From Priapulus caudatus (Eukaryota > Priapulida > Priapulimorpha > Priapulimorphida > Priapulidae), in contig NW_014577080.1 in assembly GCF_000485595.1 (NCBI RefSeq), forward strand, positions 583,152 to 604,977: a stretch of DNA of 21,826 nt, in the 5' to 3' direction. Under the pieces are notes generated by a model. That model saw only the letters and a list, made by a program, of their open reading frames with translations. It had not been told where the DNA came from and did no database searches. Shown piece by piece: positions 10,641 to 20,620 of the stretch (its first letter is position 1; every line of letters starts with the position of its first letter). The position numbers were made by a program, and so were the translations under genes.

Positions 10641-10765
10641 TGGTAGACGACAGTATGCGTGCGTGCGCGTACATTCGTGTATGTGTGTGCGTGCGTGCGT
10701 GCGTGCGTGTGTGTGTGTGTGTGTGTGCGTGTGTGTGTGCGTGCGTGCGTGCGTGTGTGTGTGGT

Positions 10766-10797
<32 letters not shown>

Positions 10798-10811
10798 TTC
10801 GTGACGAAAGG
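10641..10811. repeat. GT/GCGT microsatellite joining blocks D and C
   Basis: GTGCGTGCGTGCG clusters alternate with long pure GT runs, ending in TTTCGTGACGAAAGG just before block C. In copy 3, block D instead runs through a GT tract into the tail of block X. The overlapping Cys-Val and Thr-His frames on both strands are repeat translations. Confidence 0.95.
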
Positions 10812-11905
10812 TGGTGACTTTCCGCAGTAGTAAGCACTCACGATACTTCCGAGAGCCTAACACTTATAATAACCACTGAATTTCCTCGTTGCTTTGAAGT
10901 TATGACACGAGTTTATGTAATAAATGAAATACCGCCACCCTTAGTAAAGTGTTAAAAGAATAGTATTTAGATTGACCATCGTGATGCCTTGGATAGAGAC
11001 TTTGATCAGAGTCTATAATTTCGCCCCGGACATCTTATGAGTCTCTTGCATACAGACATAACCTATAGCATGAGGCGTATGAGGAGGCAAATGTTTAACT
11101 TAGTTCATGAGTCCAATGCTACTACATGAATACTACATATATATACCACGTATTCTATATGATATATAGTACTATATGACTATCATAGTATGATATATAT
11201 ATTCGTGCCTTCATTTATCGATATTACTATGCTACTCCCCTAACTGCCTACCCGATTTAAACTTTCGACAGTAAACAATGAAGTCGGATCTTTGTACTTT
11301 CAGAATCGCTCCCTTATAACGTCGACATATCATCTACGCTGCATGTCAAGAGTGGGAAGCGTGGTGACGCGGCTGAGGCGGGCCAGGAAGAGCGTTATTT
11401 GCCGGGTCACCATGCGCCGCGTCAAGATTAAAAATAGACCGACGAATTGCAACCTTCGCTGACCGTCCGGTTAACACATCTACTGCCTGCATGTTCGCCC
11501 GTAACCGACTTTGACGAGGCGCCATCACATATAGATACGCAGTGGAGACGCCGGCACGGCCTCGCTGGCTATTATACACAGCAGCCTTTGCTTACGCGCT
11601 TTGATCGGTAGCGCTTGCGTGAATGGTGAAGTACCTGTGCCTCGCCGCGTAGGCTCTTAAAAGTGAGCGTAATTAGATCCGTAAAAATGCCCCCCATGTT
11701 TAATCCGACATTTTATTGCGCGCAAAAGGCTAGCGAAATACTGTCTATTGTATTTCGCTCTGCCCACAGGGTATTCTACTAAATCCAATTATGGCAGATC
11801 GTGGTTTACATCTAATACAAATGTGCCACGGTAAACCGATTAGCTAACGTGTGGCGACGCATAATGGAGCAAGGTCTGGACACTTTAGAATGGAGAGAGT
11901 GAGAA
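10812..11905. repeat. Macro-repeat block C, copy 2
   Basis: The landmarks are those of copy 1 (ACTTCCGAGAGCCTAACAC, AGTAAAGTGTTAAAAG, GAGGCGCCATCACATATAG, GTGAAGTACCTGTGCC, TTTCGCTCTGCCCACAGGG). Extra bases are inserted every 10-20 positions or so. It passes into GATA repeats in the same way as copy 1. No frame is conserved between the two copies. Confidence 0.88.
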
Positions 11906-12699
11906 AGAGAGAGAGGGGGAAAATATAGCAGATAGATAGTTCGTTAATTAAATAGCTAGTTAGTGAGTTAAATAGATAGATAGATAGAGTAAGGATAGAT
12001 AGATAAACTAGATACGATACGATAGATAGCATAAATAGAGTAGATGATACGATAGAATAGACAGATCGCCTCAGAAGCATAAATTGATGGATAGATAAAT
12101 AAGATTAGATAGGATAGATAGATACGATAGATACTATAGATAGATGTAGCTAGATAGAATAGTATAGATAAGATAGATAGATAGATAGTATAAGATAAAT
12201 ACGTATAGATGACTCATGATAGCATTGATAGACAGACAGATACGATAGATAGATATAATAAGATCAGATAGATAGATAGATAGACTAGCATGTATAGATA
12301 CGATAGAAGTAGATAGAATCAATTAGATAGATAAATAGATAGATAGATATAATAGATAGATAGATAGATAGATAAAGAGATAGATATGATCAGATAGATG
12401 AGAATAGATGAGATAGATAGAGTAGATACGATTCGGAGTGGATAGATAGATAGATAGATAGAATAGAGTAGATAGAAAGATAGATCTACGCAAGCCATTT
12501 CGAAGGACCCCAGGCTAATCCCTTATTCCGACCTTCGGGGAACCCAGCCCGCACAACCCGAACACACGCCTTAGATAGATAGATAATAGATAGATAGATA
12601 GATTAGATAGATAGGATAGAATAGATCGATAGATAAATAGGATAGATAGATCAGTGATAGGATAGATAGATATGATAGACCCTCACCGACTAGATAGAT
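11906..12699. repeat. GATA satellite, first arm of compound satellite 2
   Basis: The GATA repeats are highly irregular, with CGATA, AGATA and ATAGATG interruptions. They include the AGACAGATCGCCTCAGAAGC word shared with the first satellite. A non-repeat island lies at 12486-12572 and is described separately. Confidence 0.92.
12486..12572. other. Non-repeat island inside the GATA satellite
   Basis: About 87 bases with no GATA content interrupt the satellite abruptly on both sides and have no counterpart in satellite 1. CGAAGG (12501-12506) and CCTTCG (12532-12537) form a possible stem with a 25-base loop. The right part is C-rich (CCCAGCCCGCACAACCCG). Its origin is unknown. Confidence 0.6.
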
Positions 12700-13394
12700 G
12701 CGCTTGATGTAATGGATGTATGGACTGTATGGATGGTATGGAATGTATGGATGTAAAGGATGTATGGATGATGGATGTTATGGCATGAATGCGATGGATG
12801 GATTGGAATGGACTGGATGGATTGATGGATTGGATGGATGATTGGATGGAATGAGATGATGGACTGGATGGATGATGGATGGATGCGATGGATGGATGGA
12901 GGACTGGATGGATTGGATGGAATGGATGGAATGGATTGATCTGGATGGAGCGATGGATGGATGGATGGATGGGTGGACCGGACGGACGCGACGGACGGAC
13001 GGATCGGTTGGATGGATGGATGGATCGGATGGATGGATGGATGAGGCATGGATGATCGGATGGATGGAGGCATGGATGGATGATGGATGGTGGATGGATG
13101 GATGGCATGGATGGATGGAATGGATGGATGGATGGATGGATTAGATGGATGATGGATGGATGGATGGCATGATCGGATGGAATGGATGGATGGATGGATG
13201 GATGGATGCGATAAGGATGGATGGATGGATGGATGGGTAATGGATGGATGTATGGATGGATGGAATGGATGATGGATGGATGATGATGGATGGACATGGA
13301 TGGATGTGATGGATGGATGATGGATGGATGGATGATGGATGGGCTGAATGGATGGATGAATGGATGGATGGATGGATGGATGGATGGACTGGAT

Positions 13395-13576
13395 CCCCCC
13401 GACTGCCAATCGCGGCACCATGGATGCGTGCGATGCTGGTGCGCCTCGATCGCGATGCATGCGATGGCGTGCGATGATCGGTCGCATGCGACCTCGCATG
13501 ATCGCCCCTGCGCACTCGATGCCGACCTGCGACCTCGGATCGCGTGGCCACGCCGATGCGCATGTGCCACTGCGCC
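13395..13576. other. GC-rich GATC/GCGATG island inside the GGAT satellite
   Basis: CCCCCC opens a stretch of about 182 bases dominated by GCGATG, GCATGC, GATCG and CCTCGCATGATCGC words, often on both strands. It is flanked directly by GGAT repeats and has no equivalent in satellite 1. It contains no complete open frame free of flanking repeat. It might be a diverged CGATG-type repeat, an insertion, or consensus noise. Confidence 0.6.
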
Positions 13577-13636
13577 ATGGATGGATGGATGGATGGATGA
13601 GATGGATGGATGGATGCGATAGATGAAATGGATGGA

Positions 13637-13677
13637 TGCAATGCATGCATGCATGCAATGGATGCATCCATGCATGG
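13637..13677. repeat. (ATGC)n with a 14-bp palindrome
   Basis: ATGCATGCATGCATGCA is followed by the perfect palindrome ATGGATGCATCCAT (13658-13671) and CATGG. It is the one place in the satellite where GGAT units face each other on opposite strands. Confidence 0.8.
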
Positions 13678-14085
13678 AGATGCATGGATTGTGAGTGGAT
13701 GGATAGATGAATGAACTGGATAGATGGATGGATGGATGGATTATTTGATGATAGGAGGATGATATGGATGGATGGATGGATGATGAATGGATTGGTGGAA
13801 ATGAATGGATTGAGATGGATGGGTGGATGATGGATCGGATAGATGGATGGATGGATGGATGGATGGATGGATGTAATGGATGGATAGATGGATGGATGGA
13901 GGATGACTGGATGGATGGATGGATGGATGGATGTGGATGGATGGATGGATGTGATGGATGAATGGATGGATGGAAATTAATGGATGATGGATGGATGGAT
14001 GAATGCGAATGGATGATTGGATGGGATGATGGATGGATGGATGAATGGATGGATGGATGGATGGAATGGATGGATGAATGGATGG

Positions 14086-14098
14086 ATAAAATAGATAG

Positions 14099-14145
<47 letters not shown>

Positions 14146-14245
14146 TAGAATAGATAGATAGAATATATATATATATATAGATATATAACTAGATAGATAC
14201 GATTTAGATAGATATGATAGACTAGATAGATCAAGATAGATAGAT

Positions 14246-14279
<34 letters not shown>

Positions 14280-14597
14280 TATAGATAGATAGATCAAGAT
14301 AGATAGATGAGATAGATAGAATAGATAGATCGATCGATAGATAGATACGATTAGATCAGATACGAGTAGATAGATAGATAGATTAGATAGATAGCATAGA
14401 AGATAGATAGATAGATAGATCAGATAGATAGATAGATAGATAGATACGATAGCATAGATAATATAGATAGATATGATCGATTAGATAGACTAGATAGATG
14501 ATGATAGATAGATAAAAGAATAGATAGCATAAATAGATAGATATAGATAGAATAGATGATAGATAGATAGAATAGATAGATAGATAGATATATAATA
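14086..14597. repeat. GATA satellite, second arm of compound satellite 2
   Basis: GATA repeats include an AT patch (14161-14190) and many one-base interruptions. They run into block A copy 3. The order GATA, GGAT, GATA, block A is the same as at 4451-6424. Confidence 0.94.
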
Positions 14598-16042
14598 GAT
14601 AAAGGAGAGTGAGAGGAGAGATGTGCGAATGCGAATTCTTTCGCAACGCTGTCCATTTCAACTTTCGACTACGGGAGATATCTCTTTGCACATACATCAA
14701 TGTCCTTCAGTGTACAAAAGAACGATTTATTCATTCTGCACTACAGTTTGTAACAGTCACAGCAACACAAAGCGAATGGGCAAAACTCAGAATAGAGAGA
14801 GAAATAGAAGTAAGGTGCAAGAGAGCAGCGAGAGAGAGAGAAGAGAGAGAGAGGGGAGGGAAAAAACAAGAGAAAGAAGAGCGAGGAGCGAGAGAGAGCG
14901 AGAGAGAACATGAAGAGGGAACATGGGTTAGAGGATATTGGAGCTGGAACAAAATAGAGAGGCAGAGCTATGGAGAGAGAAACATACGTGGGAGAGCGAG
15001 AGAATAAAGGTTTGAGAGAGTTGGATGGGACAGAGAGAGGGAGTCCGATCGGAGGCTAAGGAAATTATAGTGTTGAATTCTGCGAATGAAGTGGGCGGGC
15101 GTGTGTGCCGTTCGGTGGTAGGAGAAGTCGTGTGTGAGCAGGCAGCGCGTATGTGTGTGTGGCGTGCGTGCGTGTGTCAGTGCGCTGTGTGACTGCGCGC
15201 GTGTGTGTGTAAACCGATAGAAAGATAGAGAGAATATGAAATAAAACGGTAGAGCCTAGGAAGCAAAATATTAAGAAAGCGAACTCAGGAAGGAAGGAAC
15301 GAAAGAGAAAGGAGGTCGCAAACGAGGCCCAGTGGCGGCAGGAGAGAATAATAAGTGGCAGAAAATATAGATGAAGTGGAGATTAGAAGAGTGAGAGGAA
15401 AGGAAGAAAGAAAGCCGAGAGAGAGAGAGAGAGAGAAAAGAGAGAAGAAAAGAAAAAGGAGCGAGCACTTGCCGCGCGCGAGAAGGGTTCAGGCGAGAGA
15501 GCACCGGAATAGCAGCGCGAACAAGGAAAGCACGGCACTCAGAAATGATCCGCGAATGCCATGTAAATGTAAGATTCAGTGAGCGAGAATATCGGCAGTC
15601 AATATTATTTCGCCATGAGTGGGGGGAAAGTTGCCGTTCTTGCTGTCTGGGTAGCGCGTGCCTTGCGCATCAATGCCTGGTCGATAATGCGGCAGATATC
15701 AGACGCTCGTTTAAGAGCATCCTGGTAGACGTTGTGGCCACGCTTCAGGAGCGCTGATTTCGCAGCATGGCAGCAGAAATCTTTTTTGCACTTTCTCGCC
15801 GTAGAAGAAATAGGCAATCACAATAAGCCTTCAACAATCCAATATTCAAGTTTAAAAATATTTATAATATGAGACTTTGACCGGCGGCTGCTTTGCCGAC
15901 TGCTACAGAAGGGTACTCGCATATTTTGCTATATCCACTGATTACTTGTAGTACCTTATCAAACGCTGCAAAGAATTATAAATGCTGAATATACTTGTGA
16001 AAAAGATACATGTAAGTAAACTTCACTCACAGTAGTATATAC
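14598..16042. repeat. Macro-repeat block A, copy 3
   Basis: The landmark series runs from GATGTGCGAATGCG (14620) through the GA tract (about 14791-14910), GATGGGACAGAGAGAGGGAG, GAATGCCATGTAAATG and GGTAGACGTTGTGGCC to AAATGCTGAATATAC. Matched landmarks span 1104 bp against 1054 bp in copy 1, the difference being spread as small insertions. The 132-codon frame at 14609-15007 corresponds to broken frames in copy 1 and reads mostly Arg-Glu from the GA tract, so it is not a gene. Confidence 0.9.
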
Positions 16043-16119
16043 ATCTCTCTCTCTCTCTGTGTGTGTGTGTTGTGTGTGGTGTGTGTGTGTGTTGTGTGTG
16101 TGTGTGGTGTGTGTGGTGG

Positions 16120-16150
<31 letters not shown>

Positions 16151-16154
16151 GTTG
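16043..16154. repeat. (CT)n(GT)n compound microsatellite, copy 3
   Basis: CT units (16043-16057) are followed by GT units broken by TT, GG and GTGGTGG steps. It is homologous to 1413-1511. Confidence 0.95.
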
Positions 16155-16325
16155 TAAATTCATAGATTTCTAATCTCAGGATACATAATCTCATAAACTA
16201 ATAATAAAATAATAATAATAATACTACTAATAATTAATAATAATAGGCTGCGTAATCCAGAGGGTGGGTCCAGCTGGTAAGGTCACAAAAAGTACTTATT
16301 GTTTTTGCAATAATGCAAATTGTAG
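16155..16325. repeat. Partial block B before block X, copy 3
   Basis: TTCATAGATTTCTAATCTC, AAT repeats (about 16199-16247), AGAGGGTGGGTCCAGCTGG and TTTTTGCAATAATGCAAATT match block B. After TGTA near 16325 the sequence changes to block X. In the full block B the same point continues into TTTCGTTATATTGGC. Confidence 0.8.
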
Positions 16326-16855
16326 ATATATGCGTGCGTTGCGTGCGTGCGGCGTGGGCGTCTGTGCGTTTGGTTCCGCGCATCTCTGATTTATTGTCTC
16401 CCAATGTCTGATGATTTTACGTGTATTAACGCCATGTCAGCCTGCGATTCGTTAACAATATAATAGAAATAATGCCCCACGTATGCCTGCGGGTGCCTCT
16501 CGTCGTCTCTCTTTAGTTAGATAATTCTTATGATCAAACACCGCGATACGGTTATTATGTGTAAATAATTGACGAGGGCTCTAACATATGTACATAATAC
16601 CATCCCAAGCGGTACGTACGTTCTGAAAATGTCTGGTAATAAGCTGGAATAATTTCGAGTGTTTTCCCCAAAGTGTGAAACAAATCTTTGCGTTTGTCTG
16701 CCGCGCGACGGTATGCGCGCACACAAGGTCAACAACCGACAGCTTCAAATTATTGTTATTTAAGAGGCTGTTCCGAATGTAACGATAATAGATATACTGC
16801 AACCAAACTAGTTATTTTTAGCGGGTATTAGGAAAACGCACGCGCGCGGCGGCGT
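16326..16855. repeat. Block X, copy 3
   Basis: Homologous to 8181-8760: GTCTGATGATTTTACG, AATAATGCCCCACG, TGATCAAACACCGCGATACGG, CTGAAAATGTCTGGTAATAAG, GTGAAACAAATCTTTGCG and GGTATTAGGAAAACGCAC. The frame that is open in copy 2 meets a TGA in the GTGTGAAAC word and is shifted by indels. Confidence 0.82.
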
Positions 16856-16930
16856 ATGTGTGTGTGCGTGTGGTGTGTGTGTGTTGTGTGTGGCGTGCGT
16901 GCGTGTGGTGTGTGTGTGAGGTGAGTGGTG

Positions 16931-16961
<31 letters not shown>

Positions 16962-16999
16962 TGTGTGTGTGTGATGTGTGCTGTGTGGTGTGTGTGTTC
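16856..16999. repeat. GT tract after block X, copy 3
   Basis: GT units carry TGGTG, GCGTGCG and GAGGTGAG interruptions and lead to a second block B, as in copy 2. Confidence 0.93.
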
Positions 17000-17243
17000 G
17001 TATTCCATGATCTTAATGTCAGGCTACTAATCTCATGAAATAAACTAATAATAATAATAATAATAATAATTAATCAGGTGGCTAACCAGGGGGTGGGTCA
17101 GCTGTTGAGTATAGTCACAAAACACTTAATTTGTTTTTGCAATACATGCAATTGTACCATTTCGTTATATTGGCATTGTTCTATAACAACTATACTTCCA
17201 CTGTGCCACCGTTTTAGGACTAGGGCTTGATAGACGACGTTTA
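17000..17243. repeat. Macro-repeat block B, copy 3
   Basis: TATTCCATGATCTTAATG, an AAT run (17046-17074), GGCTAACCAGGGGGTGGG, TTTTTGCAATACATGCAATTG and GATAGACGACGTTTA match copy 1. It ends at TTTA before MITE-1. Confidence 0.87.
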
Positions 17244-18058
<815 letters not shown>

Positions 18059-18062
18059 TTTA

Positions 18063-19255
18063 GCAAAGATATTTACTTTCATCTAATTTATCTACTATTA
18101 AGTGGCAAACCGAGCTTTATTCTATCACGCATGCGTTCCCATGCTCCCATCTCAAATCTCAGTTATCCAATATCCAGTTATTTCCGCAATCCAGTTATCT
18201 TAAATGCGCCAAGAAAACTCTGCTGGTTCGCGGCAAGAGACAATAATGCATCCACGGCGGGAACTTTTCTGTTATCTGGTGGGCTTATCAGCACACACCG
18301 CATGCGCGCCCAACATGACCCTAGTACGCACAGCGCCGAAGTTCACAATATGATCCCGACTGGCAAATCAACTTAACTGCTTTTCCATAGTCCTATGCAT
18401 CACTGATACTCAATTTGTGCGATTCGCATGTGAGTTTTGCGCACTTCATGTGAATATGAGCCGTGGAGTTTCCGCTACAGCCTCAAAATATAATAGTATC
18501 GTATTCCTAACGATCATTATAACTGTTCGAGGCCACCATAGGCTCCTAGCTGGATGCGTTAGGTACCACTAGAAATATGAAATAGAGACACAAAAATTTT
18601 TTGTTTATTTCTATTCATGTACATCTTTTGTGCTTTATAAACCTAAATTTTTATATGCAAAACGAATAAATTTCCCTAACGCCATTTGTGTTGACGATTA
18701 TGTCTGCCTAGCGTTTTGCGAGGCGCTGTCGTCGCCTTGCTCGGCTGTCATTTGTGTTAAGTACAGGGCCGATGGGCGAATCGCGTCTACGTCCGCTATA
18801 TTATTTCTCATGATTACTACTTGACAAACTATCCTGTGTTCTAACCTGTACCTTTATCTCAATTACATGCTCCCTTTTCAGCAGAGTAATACAATAAACA
18901 CACTTAAACAATGTGCCCAGATCAGAATCCTAATCTAATCCGTAATACTAAACAATGCCATGAATAATTCATTTTGACTGCGGGATTGACACATATGCTA
19001 ATGAGATGATAAATGAAACCGAGTGTAGCTCGCATATATGTAAAGATTTCTATTGAAAATACGTGTGCATTCGCTATTCATTACACAGCACAGTTGCTTT
19101 ATTTCCTATCGAATATTTTGGTCACACCGTTCATAGTAATACATTTAAATGGCATTTTCTATTTCATAATCATAATATGCAAAGGGCAGCTTTTATTTGT
19201 CCTCACCAGCGGGTTGGCGCGGGGTCCTATGGTAGACGAACAGTAATGCGTGGCG
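18063..19255. repeat. Macro-repeat block D, copy 3
   Basis: Homologous to 9523-10640: GATATTTACTTTCATC, CCATGCTCCCATCTCAAATC, AAGAAAACTCTGCTGG, CAGCACACACCGCATGCGCG, MITE-2, ACACATATGCTAATGAGATG and CACCAGCGGGTTGGCGCGGG. It runs into a GT tract but is not followed by block C. Confidence 0.87.
18567..18812. mobile_element. MITE-2, copy 3
   Basis: Its ends correspond to those at 10006 and 10237 (CACTAGAAATATGAAATAG and CTATATTATTTCTCATG). Flanks GTTAGGTAC and ATTACTAC are degraded forms of the TTAGTAC duplication. It sits at the same place in block D, so it is a duplicate of the copy 2 element and not an independent insertion. Confidence 0.7.
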
Positions 19256-19522
19256 TGCGAACTAACATTCGATGTATGGTGTCTGCGTGCGTGGTGTGGT
19301 CGTGTGTGTGTGTATGCCTGTGTGTGCTGTGTGCGTTGTGTGTGCGTGCGTGCCGTGCGTGTGTGTGTGGTGTGGTGCTGTGTGTGTGTGTGTGTAGTGT
19401 TGTGTGTGTGCCTCTGTGTGTGTGTGTGTGTGTGTGTAGTAAGTGCCGTGCTGTGGTGTGTAGTGTGTGCGTGCGTGCGTGGCGTGTTGTGTGTGCCGTC
19501 GCGTGCGTGCGTGGCGTGCGTG
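19256..19522. repeat. Degenerate GT/GCGT tract after block D, copy 3
   Basis: GTGTGTG and GTGCGTGCG units contain many interruptions such as GCCTCTGTG and AGTAAGTGCCGTGCTG. It takes the place of the cleaner tract at 10641-10811. Confidence 0.9.
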
Positions 19523-19721
19523 CTAAGTGTGAAACAATCTTTGAGCGTTTGTCTATGACCGACGGTAATGCCCACACACAGGTCACACAACCGACAGCTG
19601 TCAGATTACTTGTTATTTAAAGGACTGTTATCCGATGTACGCAGATAATAGATATAGCTTGCACAAACTTAGTTATCGTTTTAACGGTATTAGGAAAAAA
19701 CGCACGCGCTCGGCGCGCCGT
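19523..19721. repeat. Tail of block X, third occurrence
   Basis: From GTGTGAAACAATCTTTGAGC through ACACAACCGACAGCTGTCAG and ACGGTATTAGGAAAAAACGC to the GGCGCGCCG word, this matches the last 200 bp or so of block X at 8565-8760 and 16675-16855. The first part of X is absent. It is joined to block D through a GT tract. Confidence 0.82.
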
Positions 19722-20010
19722 ATGTGTGTGTGTGTGGTGTGTGGATGTGTGTGGTGTGTGTAGTGTGTGTGTGTGTGTGTGTGTGTGTACGTGCGTGTGT
19801 GTGTGTGGGGGGCGTGGCGGTGTCACCCAGTGTGTGTGTGTGTGTGTTTGTGTGTGTGCGTGATGTGTGTGTTGTGTCTCGGGGGGGAGGGTACCGAGTG
19901 TGCGTGCGTCGCGCCGCAGCCGTGTGTGTGGTGTGTGCTGTCGTGTTGTGTGTGTGTGATGTGTAGTGTGTGTGCGTGCGTGGTTTGGATCGTGCCCAGT
20001 GTTATGTGTG

Positions 20011-20067
<57 letters not shown>

Positions 20068-20158
20068 GTGTATGTGTGTGTTGTGTATGTGTGTGTGTGT
20101 GTGATGTGTGTGTGTGTGTGTGTGTGGTTGTGCTGCGTCTTGCGTGTGTGTGTGTGTG
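19722..20158. repeat. Long GT tract with GC-rich islands
   Basis: GT repeats contain two non-repeat islands: GGGGGGCGTGGCGGTGTCACC near 19807 and CGGGGGGGAGGGTACCGAG near 19879, followed by GTCGCGCCGCAGCCG. A pure run lies at about 20011-20065. Long frames on both strands (Val-Cys, Thr-His) are repeat translations. This tract is the boundary to non-repeated DNA. Confidence 0.92.
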
Positions 20159-20620
20159 GCCACAGTGCAAATGCGGAGCGTGAAGGCATTTTTGGATATC
20201 CAACCATTACTTATTACGCTAGTTTACCAAGAGACTTACTACTTAGACATATTACCAAGTGCGAATAGTCGGCAAGTTATTTAGTGCTTTTATTATAGAA
20301 CAGGTTGTTGCGCACCATTCAATGATATCAATCAATCGTCACTGTGCAATTTGTTACACACACACACCTAACATACATAGACTTGTGGATGACACAGTTT
20401 GCGTTAACACTCACGAGAACAAAGGCGCAGCGAAACGTCTAGTTGGCGTAGCGACCTGCTGCGAAATCGACGTGGTGATTAAGGCTTGGAAAAACATTGG
20501 ACGCTTTCTCACACTCAGCACGCTCGCCAAATGTCTCTTAGTATACGTTTTTGATATGTCGGCTGCTCGAAATCATTGCTGTGAGCGTTTCTGTATATCT
20601 TCCTGCGTGTTCTGCGAGTG
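20159..20620. other. Non-repeated flank, intermediate GC
   Basis: This is unique sequence after the last GT tract. One frame is open from 20247 to 20618 and would give about 124 residues with several Cys (CC and CISSCVFC near the end). It lacks an early ATG (the first is at 20319) and shows no domain I recognise. It could be an exon or chance. Nothing else is seen here. Confidence 0.5.

Larger units (their letters stand above)
12700..14085. repeat. GGAT/ATGG satellite, centre of compound satellite 2
   Basis: GGATGGAT units with frequent one-base breaks are preceded by ATGTATGG variants (12710-12775), just as the first satellite starts with ATGTATGGATG at 5118-5180. The centre differs from satellite 1: it lacks the long purine-dense core and instead contains the GC-rich island at 13395-13576. 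The long minus-strand frames of about 330 codons here read Ile-His-Pro-Ser repeats and are not genes. Confidence 0.93.

Noticed and set aside
12683-13685. Two minus-strand frames of about 330 codons and several plus frames rich in Trp-Met-Asp-Gly
   Set aside because: A tetranucleotide repeat lacking stops is open in several frames at once. The residues are Ile-His-Pro-Ser and Met-Asp-Gly-Trp repeats, and no frame survives in the homologous satellite.
19617-20268. Thr-His and Val-Cys frames of up to 196 codons
   Set aside because: These are translations of the GT tract on both strands.
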